Below, in pieces: positions 42,573 to 52,687 of a DNA stretch of 64,000 bases. Position 1 is the first letter of the stretch. The number at the start of each line of letters is the position of its first letter. The notes under the pieces are model-generated. The model had not been told where the DNA came from and ran no database searches. It worked only from the letters and a program-made list of their open reading frames with translations. The position numbers and the translations under genes were made by a program. Source of the stretch: Halopseudomonas salegens (GTDB lineage: Bacteria > Pseudomonadota > Gammaproteobacteria > Pseudomonadales > Pseudomonadaceae); contig NZ_LT629787.1 of NCBI RefSeq assembly GCF_900105655.1, positions 2,542,001 to 2,606,000 of the forward strand, written 5' to 3'.

Positions 42573-44651
42573 ATGACGACAGCCACTCCTTCAGCGTGGA
42601 AATCCACCATCCTGATTCCGGTATTTGCCCCCGCAGTACTGGTCACCCTGCTACTGGTCATCGGCACCATCAGCAACCCCGAACTGGCTGGTAGCATCTT
42701 CGCCAGCACGCTCGCCTTCATAACCGAAACTTTCGGCTGGTTCTACATGCTGGCAGTAGCGATGTTCCTGGTGTTCATCGTGGTTATTGCCATGACCAAA
42801 TGGGGCAATATCAAGCTCGGGCCGGATCATGCCGAAGCGCAATACAGCTTCCCGGCCTGGTTTGCCATGCTGTTTTCCGCCGGCTACGGTATTGCACTGC
42901 TGTTTTTCGGCGTTGCCGAACCGGTATTGCACTATGCCGCGCCCCCGAACGGGGCTGCAGAAACCGTAGACGCCGCCAAGCAGGCAATGCAGATTGCCTT
43001 TTTCCACTGGGGTTTCCACATCTGGGCCATTTACGGCCTGGTCGGTCTGGTATTGGCCTACTTCTCTTTTCGCCACGGCTTGCCGTTGTCGATACGTTCC
43101 GCACTCTATCCGCTGATCGGTGATCGCATCTATGGCCCCATCGGTCATACCGTCGACACCTTTGCGATTCTCGGCACCCTGTTTGGTATTGCAACCACGC
43201 TGGGTCTCTCGGTCAATCAGATCAATGCCGGCATCAATTATCTGTGGCCACCCATTCCGGTCAACGTCACCGTACAGATCATTGCCATCGCCGTCATTAC
43301 CGCACTGGCACTGATTTCCGTGGTAGCCGGCCTGGACAAAGGGGTCAAGCGACTGTCGATTCTGAATATGGGCCTGGCCATCGCATTGATGCTGTTTGTA
43401 TTCATTGTCGGGCCATCCATCCTGATTCTGGAAACCTTCCTGCAGAACACCGGCAGCTATCTGAACAATATCGTTGAGCGCACCTTCAATCTGCAGGCCT
43501 ATACACGCTCCGACTGGATCGGTAACTGGACCCTGTTCATTTTCGGCTGGACCATCGCCTGGGCGCCTTTTGTCGGCCTGTTCATTGCCAAAATCAGCCG
43601 CGGTCGGACCATCCGCCAGTTTGTCTTCGGCGTCATGTTCGTACCGACCATGTTCACTTTCCTGTGGTTCTCCATTTTTGGCGATACGGCACTGAATCTG
43701 ATCATGAACGAAGGCTACACCGCGCTGATTGGTGAGGTGCAGGAAAACAACGCCGTTGCGCTGTTCCGACTCTATGAGCAGTTGCCGCTTTCAGGCATTG
43801 TGTCCTTTATCACGGTCATTCTGATCATCACCTTTTTTGTCACCTCCTCGGACTCCGGCTCACTGGTGATTGACTCGCTGGCATCCGGTGGTGCCTTGCA
43901 TACGCCTGCCTGGCAGCGGGCTTTCTGGGCCATTCTGGAAGGTGTGCTGGCCTCGGTACTCTTGCTGGCTGGGGGGCTGGGTGCGCTGCAGACGATGACC
44001 ATTGCCAGCGCACTGCCGTTTGCCATCATCATGATCATTGCCGCCATAGGCTTGTGGCGCGCCCTGGTCATTGAAAGCCACCGCAATGTCAGTCTGACCG
44101 ATGGCCTGCATACCCGCTCCAACAACGAATCAGCCCCGCGCAGCTGGAAGAAACGCCTGCAGAGCCTGCTGCACTATGCCGACCGTGACTCGGTGAGCCA
44201 CTTTATCGCCACCTCAGTGGCCGATAGCATGCACCATGTCGGTGAAAGCCTGAAAGACAGCGGCTGGCCGGCGAAGGTCGAGCACGACCCTGAGGGCTGC
44301 CGCGCCTGGCTGGAAGTAGTCCGCCCGGGCGAGGTTGATTTCATCTATGAAATTCGCATGGTTGGGCATAATCGGCCGACATTTGCCTATCCGGAAATGG
44401 ATCGCAGCCGCGATGGTGACGAGCACCACTACCGCGCCGAGGTTTTCCTTCGCCGCGGCGGCCAGGCCTATGATATTTACGGATACGATGAACAGGAAAT
44501 CATTGCCGATATTCTTGATCAGTTCGAGAAATACCTGCACTTCCTGCATATCTCGCCCGGCACCCTGCCCTGGAACATGGCCGAGCATGACGACATGCTG
44601 CAACAACCGACGCCACCTGAAGGTGACCCACAGGTGGTTGACAACAAATAA
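42573..44651 (+). CDS. betT: BCCT-family choline/betaine transporter
   Basis: 692 residues. Twelve membrane helices are seen, with the BCCT signature around FGWTIAWAPFVGLFIAKISR and the conserved FFVTSSDSGSLVID. A cytosolic C-terminal extension of about 170 residues (from RSWKKRLQSLLHYADRD) matches BetT-type choline transporters, where it takes part in osmotic sensing. It would import choline or related compounds for osmoprotection. A ribosome site AAGGACAAG precedes the start. It is monocistronic with its own terminator. Confidence 0.9.
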   Translation: MTTATPSAWKSTILIPVFAPAVLVTLLLVIGTISNPELAGSIFASTLAFITETFGWFYMLAVAMFLVFIVVIAMTKWGNIKLGPDHAEAQYSFPAWFAMLFSAGYGIALLFFGVAEPVLHYAAPPNGAAETVDAAKQAMQIAFFHWGFHIWAIYGLVGLVLAYFSFRHGLPLSIRSALYPLIGDRIYGPIGHTVDTFAILGTLFGIATTLGLSVNQINAGINYLWPPIPVNVTVQIIAIAVITALALISVVAGLDKGVKRLSILNMGLAIALMLFVFIVGPSILILETFLQNTGSYLNNIVERTFNLQAYTRSDWIGNWTLFIFGWTIAWAPFVGLFIAKISRGRTIRQFVFGVMFVPTMFTFLWFSIFGDTALNLIMNEGYTALIGEVQENNAVALFRLYEQLPLSGIVSFITVILIITFFVTSSDSGSLVIDSLASGGALHTPAWQRAFWAILEGVLASVLLLAGGLGALQTMTIASALPFAIIMIIAAIGLWRALVIESHRNVSLTDGLHTRSNNESAPRSWKKRLQSLLHYADRDSVSHFIATSVADSMHHVGESLKDSGWPAKVEHDPEGCRAWLEVVRPGEVDFIYEIRMVGHNRPTFAYPEMDRSRDGDEHHYRAEVFLRRGGQAYDIYGYDEQEIIADILDQFEKYLHFLHISPGTLPWNMAEHDDMLQQPTPPEGDPQVVDNK

Positions 44652-44678
44652 CCCCGGGCAGAGGCCTGCCAACAGAAT

Positions 44679-44708
44679 GCAAAACAGCCCCGAATGGGGC
44701 TGTTTTGC
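44679..44708. terminator. Bidirectional terminator between betT and yajG-like gene
   Basis: A 13-bp stem (44679-44691 with 44696-44708, loop GAAT) with A-rich and T-rich arms, so that it can stop transcripts from both betT and the opposite lipoprotein gene. Confidence 0.88.
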
Positions 44709-44752
44709 TGTCAGATCAACGCCATGCAATCACGGCCGGCTTGCCTGCTCTT

Positions 44753-45337
44753 TCAACGACCCAATACCTCTGCTATAGCCGGGTCCTGGAACAGGCGGGT
44801 CAAGGCATCATTCATCACCTCGGTGACCAGACGAGTATTGGTTTCCTCGTTCGGCGCATAGGCAAAACGGTGATTGGACGAAGCGCTGTAGCGGCCGCGA
44901 TACTGCTCAGCTCCCTTGCGCGCCTGTGCGCTGAACGTTGCCGTCAGGTTGGCTGCGGTTACGTAGGCGTTCTCACTCGGAACGTCATAGGCCAACCCGG
45001 ACAGGCTGACAGTCAGCCGAGCCGCATCGGGAGTGCCTTCGGCAACCGGCGTGTAGCCCAGAGACCGCACGGCCGTTTCTACTTCCTGACGCAAGCGTGG
45101 TAAAACCTGCTCGCTCAGACTCAGGGTGCTGGTCTGCGGGTAGATGCCACCGCGCGTACCAAGCGTTTTGCTCTCCCGCGTATCATTGACCTCCACCACC
45201 ACCGGCTGCTGCGCGCCCACCCGTGAGGGCTGCATTTGCAGCGCTGGCCGCACATCCAGTGTCTGCGGACTGTGGGCACAGCCCACCAGAACCATCAAGG
45301 TGCCAGCCAGCAGTGGCCATGCCATTCGCTTCAACAT
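44753..45337 (-). CDS. YajG-family lipoprotein
   Basis: 194 residues from ATG 45337, with GGGAGAG upstream. The leader MLKRMAWPLLAGTLMVLVGC ends in a lipobox (LVGC), so the mature protein is lipid-modified at Cys20 and probably in the outer membrane. The rest matches YajG: VVEVNDTRESKTLGTRGG and LGYTPVAEGTPDAARLTV. The function is unknown. Confidence 0.88.
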   Translation of the reverse strand: MLKRMAWPLLAGTLMVLVGCAHSPQTLDVRPALQMQPSRVGAQQPVVVEVNDTRESKTLGTRGGIYPQTSTLSLSEQVLPRLRQEVETAVRSLGYTPVAEGTPDAARLTVSLSGLAYDVPSENAYVTAANLTATFSAQARKGAEQYRGRYSASSNHRFAYAPNEETNTRLVTEVMNDALTRLFQDPAIAEVLGR

Positions 45338-45498
45338 TGTTGCACTCTCCCATAACAAGGATCTCGAATGCCGCGAGCATAGCATTGACCGCGACCCTCC
45401 GGCAGCGCTTTTGACTGCAGTGTCTGCCCATCGGTTCCTGTCATCAAACAGCAATCGGATGGTCCTATTCTGGTTACAGTGAAGTGAGGAGAACCAAC

Positions 45499-45756
45499 AT
45501 GCGCTGGTGGAAAATCAAACGCAGCAAGCCACGCTGTTACGCCAAACTGGATGCCCAGGGACGTTGTCTGGCGCTATGGCGTCTGGATACGCCACCGGAA
45601 GGCCGCCACTGGGTTGAAGTGCGTGATCTGGACACCCGGCAAATCGGCCAACCGGCCGATCAGCTCATCCCGGCTGACAACGATAACCAGGATGACTCCC
45701 GGAGTGCCTGGCAGCACACTCAGCGGGCGCCGGCCTGCTCAAGAATGGCCACATAG
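45499..45756 (+). CDS. Small conserved protein of unknown function
   Basis: 85 residues from ATG 45499, with GAGGAGAACCAAC upstream, a strong ribosome site. The N-terminus is basic (MRWWKIKRSKPRCYAKL), with WRLDTPPEGRHWVEV in the middle. No domain is recognised. It converges with the PA4642-like gene, overlapping by 37 bases. Confidence 0.6.
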   Translation: MRWWKIKRSKPRCYAKLDAQGRCLALWRLDTPPEGRHWVEVRDLDTRQIGQPADQLIPADNDNQDDSRSAWQHTQRAPACSRMAT

Positions 45757-46055
45757 TCAGCAGCCTGGTCGTGTTCACGCAGCTCAGCAAGAAAGCTCTT
45801 GCCGTCGGCATCAACCGCTGCATCGAGATCGTGCCCTGCTGCCTTGAACATGGCGACAAAACGCTCAAAGTCTTCTACCCGCAAGCCACGGTAAGCTCGG
45901 GTCAACAGGTGCAGTTCGACGGATTCGTCACCATAGGGACGCGCTTCCAGGAACGCGGCAACCTGCTCATCGGTCATTGGCTCGCCAATCACCTTTTTCT
46001 TGTCTTTACGCACACTCACCTCACTGCAATCCGGCATGTCTTTGAAGTCAGGCAT
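45720..46055 (-). CDS. PA4642-family protein
   Basis: 111 residues. The lysine-rich KDKKKVIGEPMTDEQVAAFLE is followed by the helical block LHLLTRAYRGLRVEDFERFVAMF. It resembles a small Pseudomonas family next to hpt (PA4642), of unknown role. The start is uncertain, as no strong ribosome site is seen before ATG 46055. It follows hpt on the same strand by 56 bases. Confidence 0.7.
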   Translation of the reverse strand: MPDFKDMPDCSEVSVRKDKKKVIGEPMTDEQVAAFLEARPYGDESVELHLLTRAYRGLRVEDFERFVAMFKAAGHDLDAAVDADGKSFLAELREHDQAADYVAILEQAGAR

Positions 46056-46111
46056 TGTAACCAGCCACTCGCGGTTAAGGAAACGCTGAACAATGTCCTT
46101 ACCTCGTCATT

Positions 46112-46669
46112 TCAGTGACCTTTAAGCGCATAAATGCCCGGCGCATTGCGCCAGTAGCCTTTGTAGTCGAGACCAAAACCGAAAATGTAGCGATCTTCCA
46201 CGTCCAGCCCGGTGTAATCGGCACGCATGCCAGGGTAGGCTTTGCGCTGGTGCTGCTTGTCCAACATTACCGCGGTTTTGACCGACTCGGCGCCAGCATC
46301 CTTGCAATACTCGACAATGGCGGCAAGGGTATGCCCTTCATCCAGAATGTCATCAAGAATCAGTACTGTCCGCCCGACCAGTGAGTGCTCGGCACGGGCT
46401 TTCCAGAACAACTCACCCCCCGAAAGCTTGTTGCGATAGCGGGTAGCATGAAGGTAGCCAACCTCCATCGGAAACGGCAGACGGGTCACCAGTTGTCCGG
46501 CAATCACCAGGCCACCATTCATCACGCTGTAAACCAGCGGGTTGGCATCGGCCAGTTCGGCAGTAATGCTATCAGCCATCTGGTCCATCGCCGCTTCAAC
46601 CTCGGCCTGGCTGAACAGGCAGTCCGCCTCATCCATTACCTGCCTGATGTGTTCCAGATCGATTGCCAT
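46112..46669 (-). CDS. hpt: Hypoxanthine-guanine phosphoribosyltransferase
   Basis: 185 residues from ATG 46669, with CTGGAGGTCAGTGC upstream; the longer frame is not needed. The PRPP-binding motif LILDDILDEGHTLAA is intact. The sequence resembles the Pseudomonas/Vibrio type of hypoxanthine phosphoribosyltransferase. It salvages hypoxanthine and guanine. Divergent from upp, with about 220 bases between. Confidence 0.93.
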   Translation of the reverse strand: MAIDLEHIRQVMDEADCLFSQAEVEAAMDQMADSITAELADANPLVYSVMNGGLVIAGQLVTRLPFPMEVGYLHATRYRNKLSGGELFWKARAEHSLVGRTVLILDDILDEGHTLAAIVEYCKDAGAESVKTAVMLDKQHQRKAYPGMRADYTGLDVEDRYIFGFGLDYKGYWRNAPGIYALKGH

Positions 46670-46889
46670 GCACTGACCTCCAGTTTGGGTTAGGCCGCCG
46701 CTGAAAATGGCCTGCGTTGCCGCAGTTGCGTTTTCAGCATCGCCTTGGGCGAAAAGGGCCGAAAAGTACTGATCTTGCGGCACAAAGGCAAGCTTTTCAG
46801 TATCTGGCCGGTGATTTCCGGATGACCGGACAGGCTACGATAGTTTAGGCTATTGCAGTCAAAGTCCGCGCCTGTAGAGAATGTCCGCC

Positions 46890-47531
46890 ATGAATGTGCA
46901 AGAAATCCGTCACCCCCTGATCCGCCATAAATTGGGTCTGATGCGTCGAGCCGAGATCAGCACCAAGAATTTCCGTGAACTGGCGCAGGAAGTCGCTGCC
47001 TTGTTGACCTACGAAGCGACTCAGGATCTGGCCGTGGAAAGCTATACCATCGACGGCTGGTGCGGCGACGTGGAAGTGGAAAAATTGTCCGGAAAAAAAA
47101 TTACCGTGGTGCCGATTCTGCGCGCCGGCCTTGGCATGCTAGATGGCGTGCTCAGCCTGATTCCCAGCGCCAAGGTCAGTGTCATCGGCCTGGCACGAAA
47201 CGAGGAAACCCTCGAAGCCGACACCTATCTGGAAAAACTGGTGGGTGACATCAATCAGCGTATGGCACTGATTATTGACCCCATGCTGGCTACCGGAGGC
47301 TCCATGGTAGCAACCATCGAGATGCTGAAAAAAGCCGGAGCGCGGGACATTCGTGCCCTGGTTCTGGTCGCCGCGCCCGAAGGGATCGAACGGGTCAATC
47401 GCTCGCATCCGGATGTATGCATCTACACCGCCTCGGTTGATCAGCGGCTGAACGAGCAAGGCTACATCATTCCCGGCCTGGGTGATGCCGGCGACAAGAT
47501 TTTTGGCACCAAGCAAAAGGATATCGTCTGA
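46890..47531 (+). CDS. upp: Uracil phosphoribosyltransferase
   Basis: 213 residues from ATG 46890; an ATG at 46881 in frame is possible. The start [20 protein letters not shown] lines up with E. coli Upp. The PRPP site is [13 protein letters not shown], and [14 protein letters not shown] is the C-terminal uracil-binding signature. It turns uracil and PRPP into UMP. The TGA overlaps the uraA ATG (TGATG), so the two are co-translated. Confidence 0.97.
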   Translation: MNVQEIRHPLIRHKLGLMRRAEISTKNFRELAQEVAALLTYEATQDLAVESYTIDGWCGDVEVEKLSGKKITVVPILRAGLGMLDGVLSLIPSAKVSVIGLARNEETLEADTYLEKLVGDINQRMALIIDPMLATGGSMVATIEMLKKAGARDIRALVLVAAPEGIERVNRSHPDVCIYTASVDQRLNEQGYIIPGLGDAGDKIFGTKQKDIV

Positions 47532-48784
47532 TGGAGGCCCTGGACACGCGCGGCTGGCGGAGTGCACTGGCCGGTTCGCAGATGCTCTTTGTGGCTTTCG
47601 GCGCCCTGGTGCTGATGCCGCTGATTACCGGTATGGACCCCAGCGTAGCGCTGTTCACTGCGGGTATCGGCACCCTGATGTTCCAGTTCACCACCCAGCG
47701 CCAGGTGCCGGTGTTTCTTGCCTCAAGCTTCGCCTTTATTGCCCCGATCATGTACAGCAATCAGACCTGGGGGCTGCCAGCCACGCTTGGCGGCCTGCTG
47801 GCAGCCGGGCTGATGTACATATTGCTGAGCCTGCTGGTGCGTCTGCGCGGGCCCGGCTTCATTCAACGCCTGTTGCCGCCTATCGTGGTCGGCCCGGTGA
47901 TCATGGTGATCGGGCTCGGGCTGGCTTCGGTCGCGGTCAATATGGCAATGGGCAAAACCGGTGATGGCGCCGAGCAGATCATTGACTATCCGATTGCCAT
48001 CAGCATTGCCATGCTGTCATTGGCGACCACTATTGCGGTCGCTATTTTTGCTCGGGGACTGTTCCGCCTGGTCCCCATTCTGGCTGGTGTAATCGTCGGC
48101 TACAGTCTCTCCTGGCTGCTGGGCATCGTCGAATTTTCCAGTGTCAGTGAAGCCAGCTGGCTGGCCATGCCCGGTTTTGTGACTCCCGAGTTCAAACTGG
48201 CGGCAATCCTGTTCATGATCCCGGTTGCAATTGCCCCGGCGATTGAACATATCGGCGACGTGCTGGCAATAGGCTCGGTGACCGGCAAGGACTATATCCG
48301 CAAGCCGGGCTTGCAGCGCACCCTGCTCGGTGACGGTATTGCCACGTCAGCCGCTGCGATGTTTGGCGGTCCGCCGAACACCACTTACTCGGAAGTCACC
48401 GGCGCAGTAATGCTGACGCGCAACTTCAACCCCAACGTGATGATCTGGGCCGCCTGTTTTGCCATTGGTCTGGCGTTTATCGACAAATTTGGCGCCATTC
48501 TGCTCAGTATCCCGACACCGGTCATGGGCGGTATCCTCTGTCTGCTGTTTGGCTCTATTGCCGTAGTGGGAATGAACACCCTGATCAAGCATCAGATCGA
48601 CCTCTCGCAACCCCGCAACCTCTGCATAGTCTCGGTCACGCTGGTATTCGGTATTGGCGGCCTGATGATCGGTAACCAGAGCTTCAGTCTGCAAGGTATC
48701 AGCCTGTGCGGGGTAGTTGCCATAGTGCTCAACCTGGTGTTGCCACAGCCGACAGCCAGTCGCGAAGCCAAACCTGAAGCCTGA
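47531..48784 (+). CDS. uraA: Uracil permease UraA (NCS2 family)
   Basis: 417 residues with 14 expected membrane segments. Family marks are ASSFAFIAPIMYSNQTWG, AIAPAIEHIGDVLAIG (with the substrate glutamate) and GGPPNTTYSEVTGAV. It imports uracil with protons, feeding Upp encoded just upstream. Confidence 0.96.
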   Translation: MEALDTRGWRSALAGSQMLFVAFGALVLMPLITGMDPSVALFTAGIGTLMFQFTTQRQVPVFLASSFAFIAPIMYSNQTWGLPATLGGLLAAGLMYILLSLLVRLRGPGFIQRLLPPIVVGPVIMVIGLGLASVAVNMAMGKTGDGAEQIIDYPIAISIAMLSLATTIAVAIFARGLFRLVPILAGVIVGYSLSWLLGIVEFSSVSEASWLAMPGFVTPEFKLAAILFMIPVAIAPAIEHIGDVLAIGSVTGKDYIRKPGLQRTLLGDGIATSAAAMFGGPPNTTYSEVTGAVMLTRNFNPNVMIWAACFAIGLAFIDKFGAILLSIPTPVMGGILCLLFGSIAVVGMNTLIKHQIDLSQPRNLCIVSVTLVFGIGGLMIGNQSFSLQGISLCGVVAIVLNLVLPQPTASREAKPEA

Positions 48785-48819
48785 CGTTTTGCTCGTCGCT
48801 GATAGCTTGAGGCAGAGCG

Positions 48820-49224
48820 TCAGCGACGCCAACACCTGGTGTTGACTGGCGTGCGCTGCCCCAACTGGTCGAGCGAATAAGTTGCGCAGGTGTCGCCCTC
48901 CATAACCCCGCCGATTACAGCGACCGCCTCCAGCAAATAGGTGTCTTCAGTGCGCGTTACCGTAATGCTGTACACCGCAGAACCACTGGTCGGGCTTTGC
49001 GTCATCAGACCATGAACCTGACCACCCTCGTAGCTGCCATTGCGGGTATAGTGCCGCTCCAGCATATGCGCATTTTCCAGCAAAACCGAACTGACCTCCG
49101 CCCGCCGGGTCTTTTTCACCTGCTCGGTGTACGCCGGATAGGCGACTGCGGCAAGAATACCGACAATCGCCACTACAACCATTACCTCGATCAGGGTAAA
49201 GCCTGACTGCTGCCAACGGATCAT
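48820..49224 (-). CDS. pilE: Type IV minor pilin PilE
   Basis: 134 residues from ATG 49224. The leader MIRWQQSG is cut by PilD before FTLIEVMVVVAIVGILAAVA. The body has VKKTRRAEVSSVLLENAHML and two C-terminal cysteines (C122 and C131 approximately). PilE links the minor pilin tip to the major pilin. It is the last gene of the pilV-W-X-Y1-E run and converges with uraA. Confidence 0.93.
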   Translation of the reverse strand: MIRWQQSGFTLIEVMVVVAIVGILAAVAYPAYTEQVKKTRRAEVSSVLLENAHMLERHYTRNGSYEGGQVHGLMTQSPTSGSAVYSITVTRTEDTYLLEAVAVIGGVMEGDTCATYSLDQLGQRTPVNTRCWRR

Positions 49225-49235
49225 ATCGGGTTCCC

Positions 49236-52199
49236 TCACATCAACTGGCGCCACATGATGCGGCGGAAGGTATCGAGCAATAAACCGGCGACACCTCCGC
49301 TGCCGGCGGAACCCTGGATAATGTAGTGCTCAACCCCCTCACCGCGAACACCGGTAATTTCTCCGGGCAACCCCACACCCGGCCCCACGCCGGCGACCAC
49401 GACGTCGTAACTGTCTACCCTGCCGTCCTGATTGGTATCCAGAATCGGGTAAGCCATCATCGCACCGGAAAAAATATTCAGCGCCATCAACCAGCCATCG
49501 CCTTCGCTGATGCAGGGGTCGGCGCCATCATTTCGGATAAAGCCCGAGGTAAACACCACCCGCTTCGAGCGCACCAGAAATGGCTGGGTAACCCGCTCCC
49601 CAACGGCATTGCCTTCATGAATCAACGGCAGTTTCCAGCCCCGTTCATGGCTCCAGTCAACAGCTCGCTGACTGACTTCGCGCACCGGCACACTGATGTT
49701 GTCACCATTCAGGTCAAAGGCGTCCTGTTGATATTCTGCACTGATGTTCTGCTCAAGCAGATTGTCTGACGTCAAGCCTCCCTGGTCTCCTGGGCGGTCC
49801 CATACCGCATAGAACGCCTGCTCGGTCAGCTCGGTGCGGTCGGCAAACTCTAGAAACTTGCCGGTGCCAAACAGCACCAGACGCCCTGAGTCCGGATGAT
49901 TCACCCATTGTGGAGCAACCGTAATGGGCTGCCCCGTGTCTGTGGTAAACAAGGGGCTGGAACCCAGAGCATTACCCCAACTTGCCGACGAGCTGCCGCC
50001 AAGATCAAACTTCCACAGGTTTCCTGCCAGGTCACCCGCGTATGCGCCAATCACGTCACCCTGACTGTCGGTAACCAGTACCGGCGTCGACAGGCCATTG
50101 CCACCACGGGTATCCACAGTAATTTCCGCCACCCTGGCACCATTCTGCAGATTGATGACATAAAGCACTGCATGACCTGACGTGCTGCCGTAGCCGTTGC
50201 CGGTGATGGCCACCCACTGTCCGTTCAGGCGGGCAATCTGTGGCTGGGCATAGGTATACCCCATGTGCTGCCAGTCAGAAGAGGTATGCGGGCCGATTTC
50301 CCACAAGGCGCCCAAGGCACTGTTGCCCTGCACCGCATCGAACAGACGAATCGCATACAGACCCTGCCCGCCAGCACCCAGGCCACCCACCGCCAGGGTA
50401 GTCCAGACATTGCTCGTCCCCAGTTGCGCATCGGCAACAGCGATTTTTCCGTCAACCCCGGAGAGGTGTGTGGCCGCCGTGAAATCGGTACGGGCACGCC
50501 CACCCAGCGTGGTGTAGGTGGCGACAGGCAAATAGGCCAACCGATGTTTGCCAGCGTCGGCACTGAACACATGCAACAAACCATCATTGGAACCAGCCAC
50601 CAGTGAAGGAGTCATCTCGGCAAGTTTGCTGGCGACAAAAGCATTATAAGCGGTTGAAGGCACTGCGGTGCGCTCCCCCGGCCTGGCAAACGCCAGATTG
50701 GAGTGAATGATATCGCCCAGTAGATGCCCGCGCGGACGCAACCCGTTGATCTGATTGCCCCGTGCCCAGTCCAGCAGGTGTTGCCCTGCTGCGGGCTGAT
50801 CGGCAATCCCGGCTATGCTCGCTTCCGTCTGCAGCAGGCTTTGCTGCTCCCTGGCCAGCGTGGCAAACGTGCCCGAATCAAGCTCGGCAATACCAACAGC
50901 ACCCGTACCGCCGGGCATGCGGTAGGTCTGGTAGCGACCACGGGTTGCGCGCTTGAAGGTATTATCCGTCGACCAGCGCAATTCCCCCGGTTGACCGTTG
51001 CCGTCAATGGCCACCGCATCGATACGTCCACTCCAGTCCTGCGGATCATAGCGGGTACGGTAAAACACAGAATCGGCTTGCAGGTCAGGACCGCTGACCG
51101 CCCCACCCCCACCCGATCCTGCGGCCGCGTTTATACCCCGCAGTGCGCTGCCGAGGGCGTAACTGAATTGCGCGCTGTCATTGGCCGGATAATATCGCCC
51201 ATTTCCGGCATTCGCCATGCTGCTCAAACGCGGGTCGTCGACAGTGAAGCCGATGGTATGGGTGCGCATATTCTGTTGCGCAAAGGCTGGATCATCCCAG
51301 CTTTGGCCAGCATTGTCGGTACCGTCACGTTCAGCCGTACGCATATCGATATCATGGGCAAAGCGGGCAATATCATTGAGAAAGAAGGTGCTGCCCTCTT
51401 CGGCAATATCAATGCTATCGAGATTGCCGAGGAAAGGGTCGTGCCAGCTGCGCAACTTGTCTGCCACCGTTTCACCGGCTGCCAGCACCCCGGCATCCGG
51501 TTCGACAGTGCTGCTTGTCGGGAACTGACTATCGTAGGTAGGCAAACCATCAGTGATAATCAGGCCAAAATTACCCTGACAGCGATACTGAATCGGGCTC
51601 TGGAAAGCTGCACGGTTACCCTGATCCGGTGATGCCGCTGCCGGAGCCGGAGAGAAGTAGGGCTCCAGACCGCGCATATACCGCGTGACTTCATAGTAGG
51701 TTTCCGCCAGTGGCGTATGGGTCCAGCCATCGGCATTGCCGACGTCCGCGGGCACCGGGGAAATGGCATCGATCTGGTCGATCAGCCGCTGCTTGTGAGC
51801 CTGGCCAGCCGACGTCGTTTCATTGATCGCATCCACCGGTACCAGCAGGCGACCGCCATGGGTGTCTCGCCGGGTTCCGACACCCGTTGATTCATTAAAG
51901 ACAAAAAGACCGAAACGCATGTCGCGATTGTCGGACAACAAGCTCTTGACCGCCCTCCTGGCCACCTGCAAGCGCTCAATCCCTCTTCCGTTGTCACCGA
52001 TGCCAGTGCGCATACTGGATGAGTTATCAAACAGGATGACCACATTCGGCGCGACCGCCGGACTGGCCAGAATCGGTCCACTCAGCGGCGCAAAAGCCGG
52101 GACCGATTGCGCTCCAGCCAGACTCATGCCGGCACCGGCACAAATGGCCAACAGGCGCCGGTAGCGCACGGCGCCTGACTCAGGCTTCACTTTGCACAT
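49236..52199 (-). CDS. pilY1: Type IV pilus tip adhesin / assembly protein PilY1
   Basis: 987 residues from ATG 52199, which lies inside the end of pilX. A signal peptide (ICAGAGMSLAGAQSVPAFA) is followed by a von Willebrand A fold with a metal site in VVILFDNSSSMRTG. The C-terminal PilY1 beta-propeller (ALGALWEIG, LYVINLQNGARVAEI, VIGAYAGDLAGNLWKFDL) follows. A calcium loop ILDTNQDGRVDSYDV is near the end. At 987 residues it is shorter than P. aeruginosa PilY1 (about 1160). It primes pilus assembly, limits retraction and senses surfaces. Confidence 0.94.
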   Translation of the reverse strand: MCKVKPESGAVRYRRLLAICAGAGMSLAGAQSVPAFAPLSGPILASPAVAPNVVILFDNSSSMRTGIGDNGRGIERLQVARRAVKSLLSDNRDMRFGLFVFNESTGVGTRRDTHGGRLLVPVDAINETTSAGQAHKQRLIDQIDAISPVPADVGNADGWTHTPLAETYYEVTRYMRGLEPYFSPAPAAASPDQGNRAAFQSPIQYRCQGNFGLIITDGLPTYDSQFPTSSTVEPDAGVLAAGETVADKLRSWHDPFLGNLDSIDIAEEGSTFFLNDIARFAHDIDMRTAERDGTDNAGQSWDDPAFAQQNMRTHTIGFTVDDPRLSSMANAGNGRYYPANDSAQFSYALGSALRGINAAAGSGGGGAVSGPDLQADSVFYRTRYDPQDWSGRIDAVAIDGNGQPGELRWSTDNTFKRATRGRYQTYRMPGGTGAVGIAELDSGTFATLAREQQSLLQTEASIAGIADQPAAGQHLLDWARGNQINGLRPRGHLLGDIIHSNLAFARPGERTAVPSTAYNAFVASKLAEMTPSLVAGSNDGLLHVFSADAGKHRLAYLPVATYTTLGGRARTDFTAATHLSGVDGKIAVADAQLGTSNVWTTLAVGGLGAGGQGLYAIRLFDAVQGNSALGALWEIGPHTSSDWQHMGYTYAQPQIARLNGQWVAITGNGYGSTSGHAVLYVINLQNGARVAEITVDTRGGNGLSTPVLVTDSQGDVIGAYAGDLAGNLWKFDLGGSSSASWGNALGSSPLFTTDTGQPITVAPQWVNHPDSGRLVLFGTGKFLEFADRTELTEQAFYAVWDRPGDQGGLTSDNLLEQNISAEYQQDAFDLNGDNISVPVREVSQRAVDWSHERGWKLPLIHEGNAVGERVTQPFLVRSKRVVFTSGFIRNDGADPCISEGDGWLMALNIFSGAMMAYPILDTNQDGRVDSYDVVVAGVGPGVGLPGEITGVRGEGVEHYIIQGSAGSGGVAGLLLDTFRRIMWRQLM

Positions 52200-52674
52200 A
52201 GATAGCCTCCAGCACTGTTCGTGTGGAGCCACGGAAAGATACCACCACCACCCGATACAGGGTGCCGGGTGCAGGTCTGGCAATATTCACCGGCGTATTG
52301 CTTTGCCCCAGATTGATGACCCGGTACCACAAGGTCATGTTGTTGGTCTCAGTCGACGGGCTGATTTCTATCCACTGGTTGCTCGGGCGTGATTGGGTGG
52401 CAGGATCATAAATGCTCGCATCGATATTGCAGTCGGCACCGCTACAGGGCGTCGCGAAGCCGGCAAAGTTATCGAACAGATCGACCTCAGCCTGGCGCAA
52501 ACCGGCTTCCGCGGCCTGCAAGCTGTCGTTACTGAATTTGCTGTTGGCCGCCATGCGCTCCTGGCTGCTGGCGGCTTGCACTGCCGCAATTGCCGCCATG
52601 GTCATCAACAACAGAAAGATCAGGCTGACAGCCAGTGCTGCCCCCCGTTCGCTGTCAGGTACAGGTTTCAACAC
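52180..52674 (-). CDS. pilX: Type IV minor pilin PilX
   Basis: 164 residues from GTG 52674; AAGGAGG lies four bases upstream, and a TTG at 52671 is an alternative. The leader is short (VLKPVPDSERG) and the processed region is AALAVSLIFLLLMTMAAIAA, followed by QERMAANSKFSNDSLQAAEAG, typical of PilX. No ATG is suitably placed. Its stop overlaps pilY1 by 20 bases. It helps form the pilus-tip complex. Confidence 0.87.
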   Translation of the reverse strand: MLKPVPDSERGAALAVSLIFLLLMTMAAIAAVQAASSQERMAANSKFSNDSLQAAEAGLRQAEVDLFDNFAGFATPCSGADCNIDASIYDPATQSRPSNQWIEISPSTETNNMTLWYRVINLGQSNTPVNIARPAPGTLYRVVVVSFRGSTRTVLEAIYVQSEA

Positions 52675-52687
52675 AGAACCTCCTTGC

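Noticed and set aside
48794..48828. Hairpin CGTCGCTGA / TCAGCGACG between uraA and pilE
   Set aside because: The loop is long (17), it overlaps the pilE stop, and there is no T tract in either direction. It is not convincing as a terminator.
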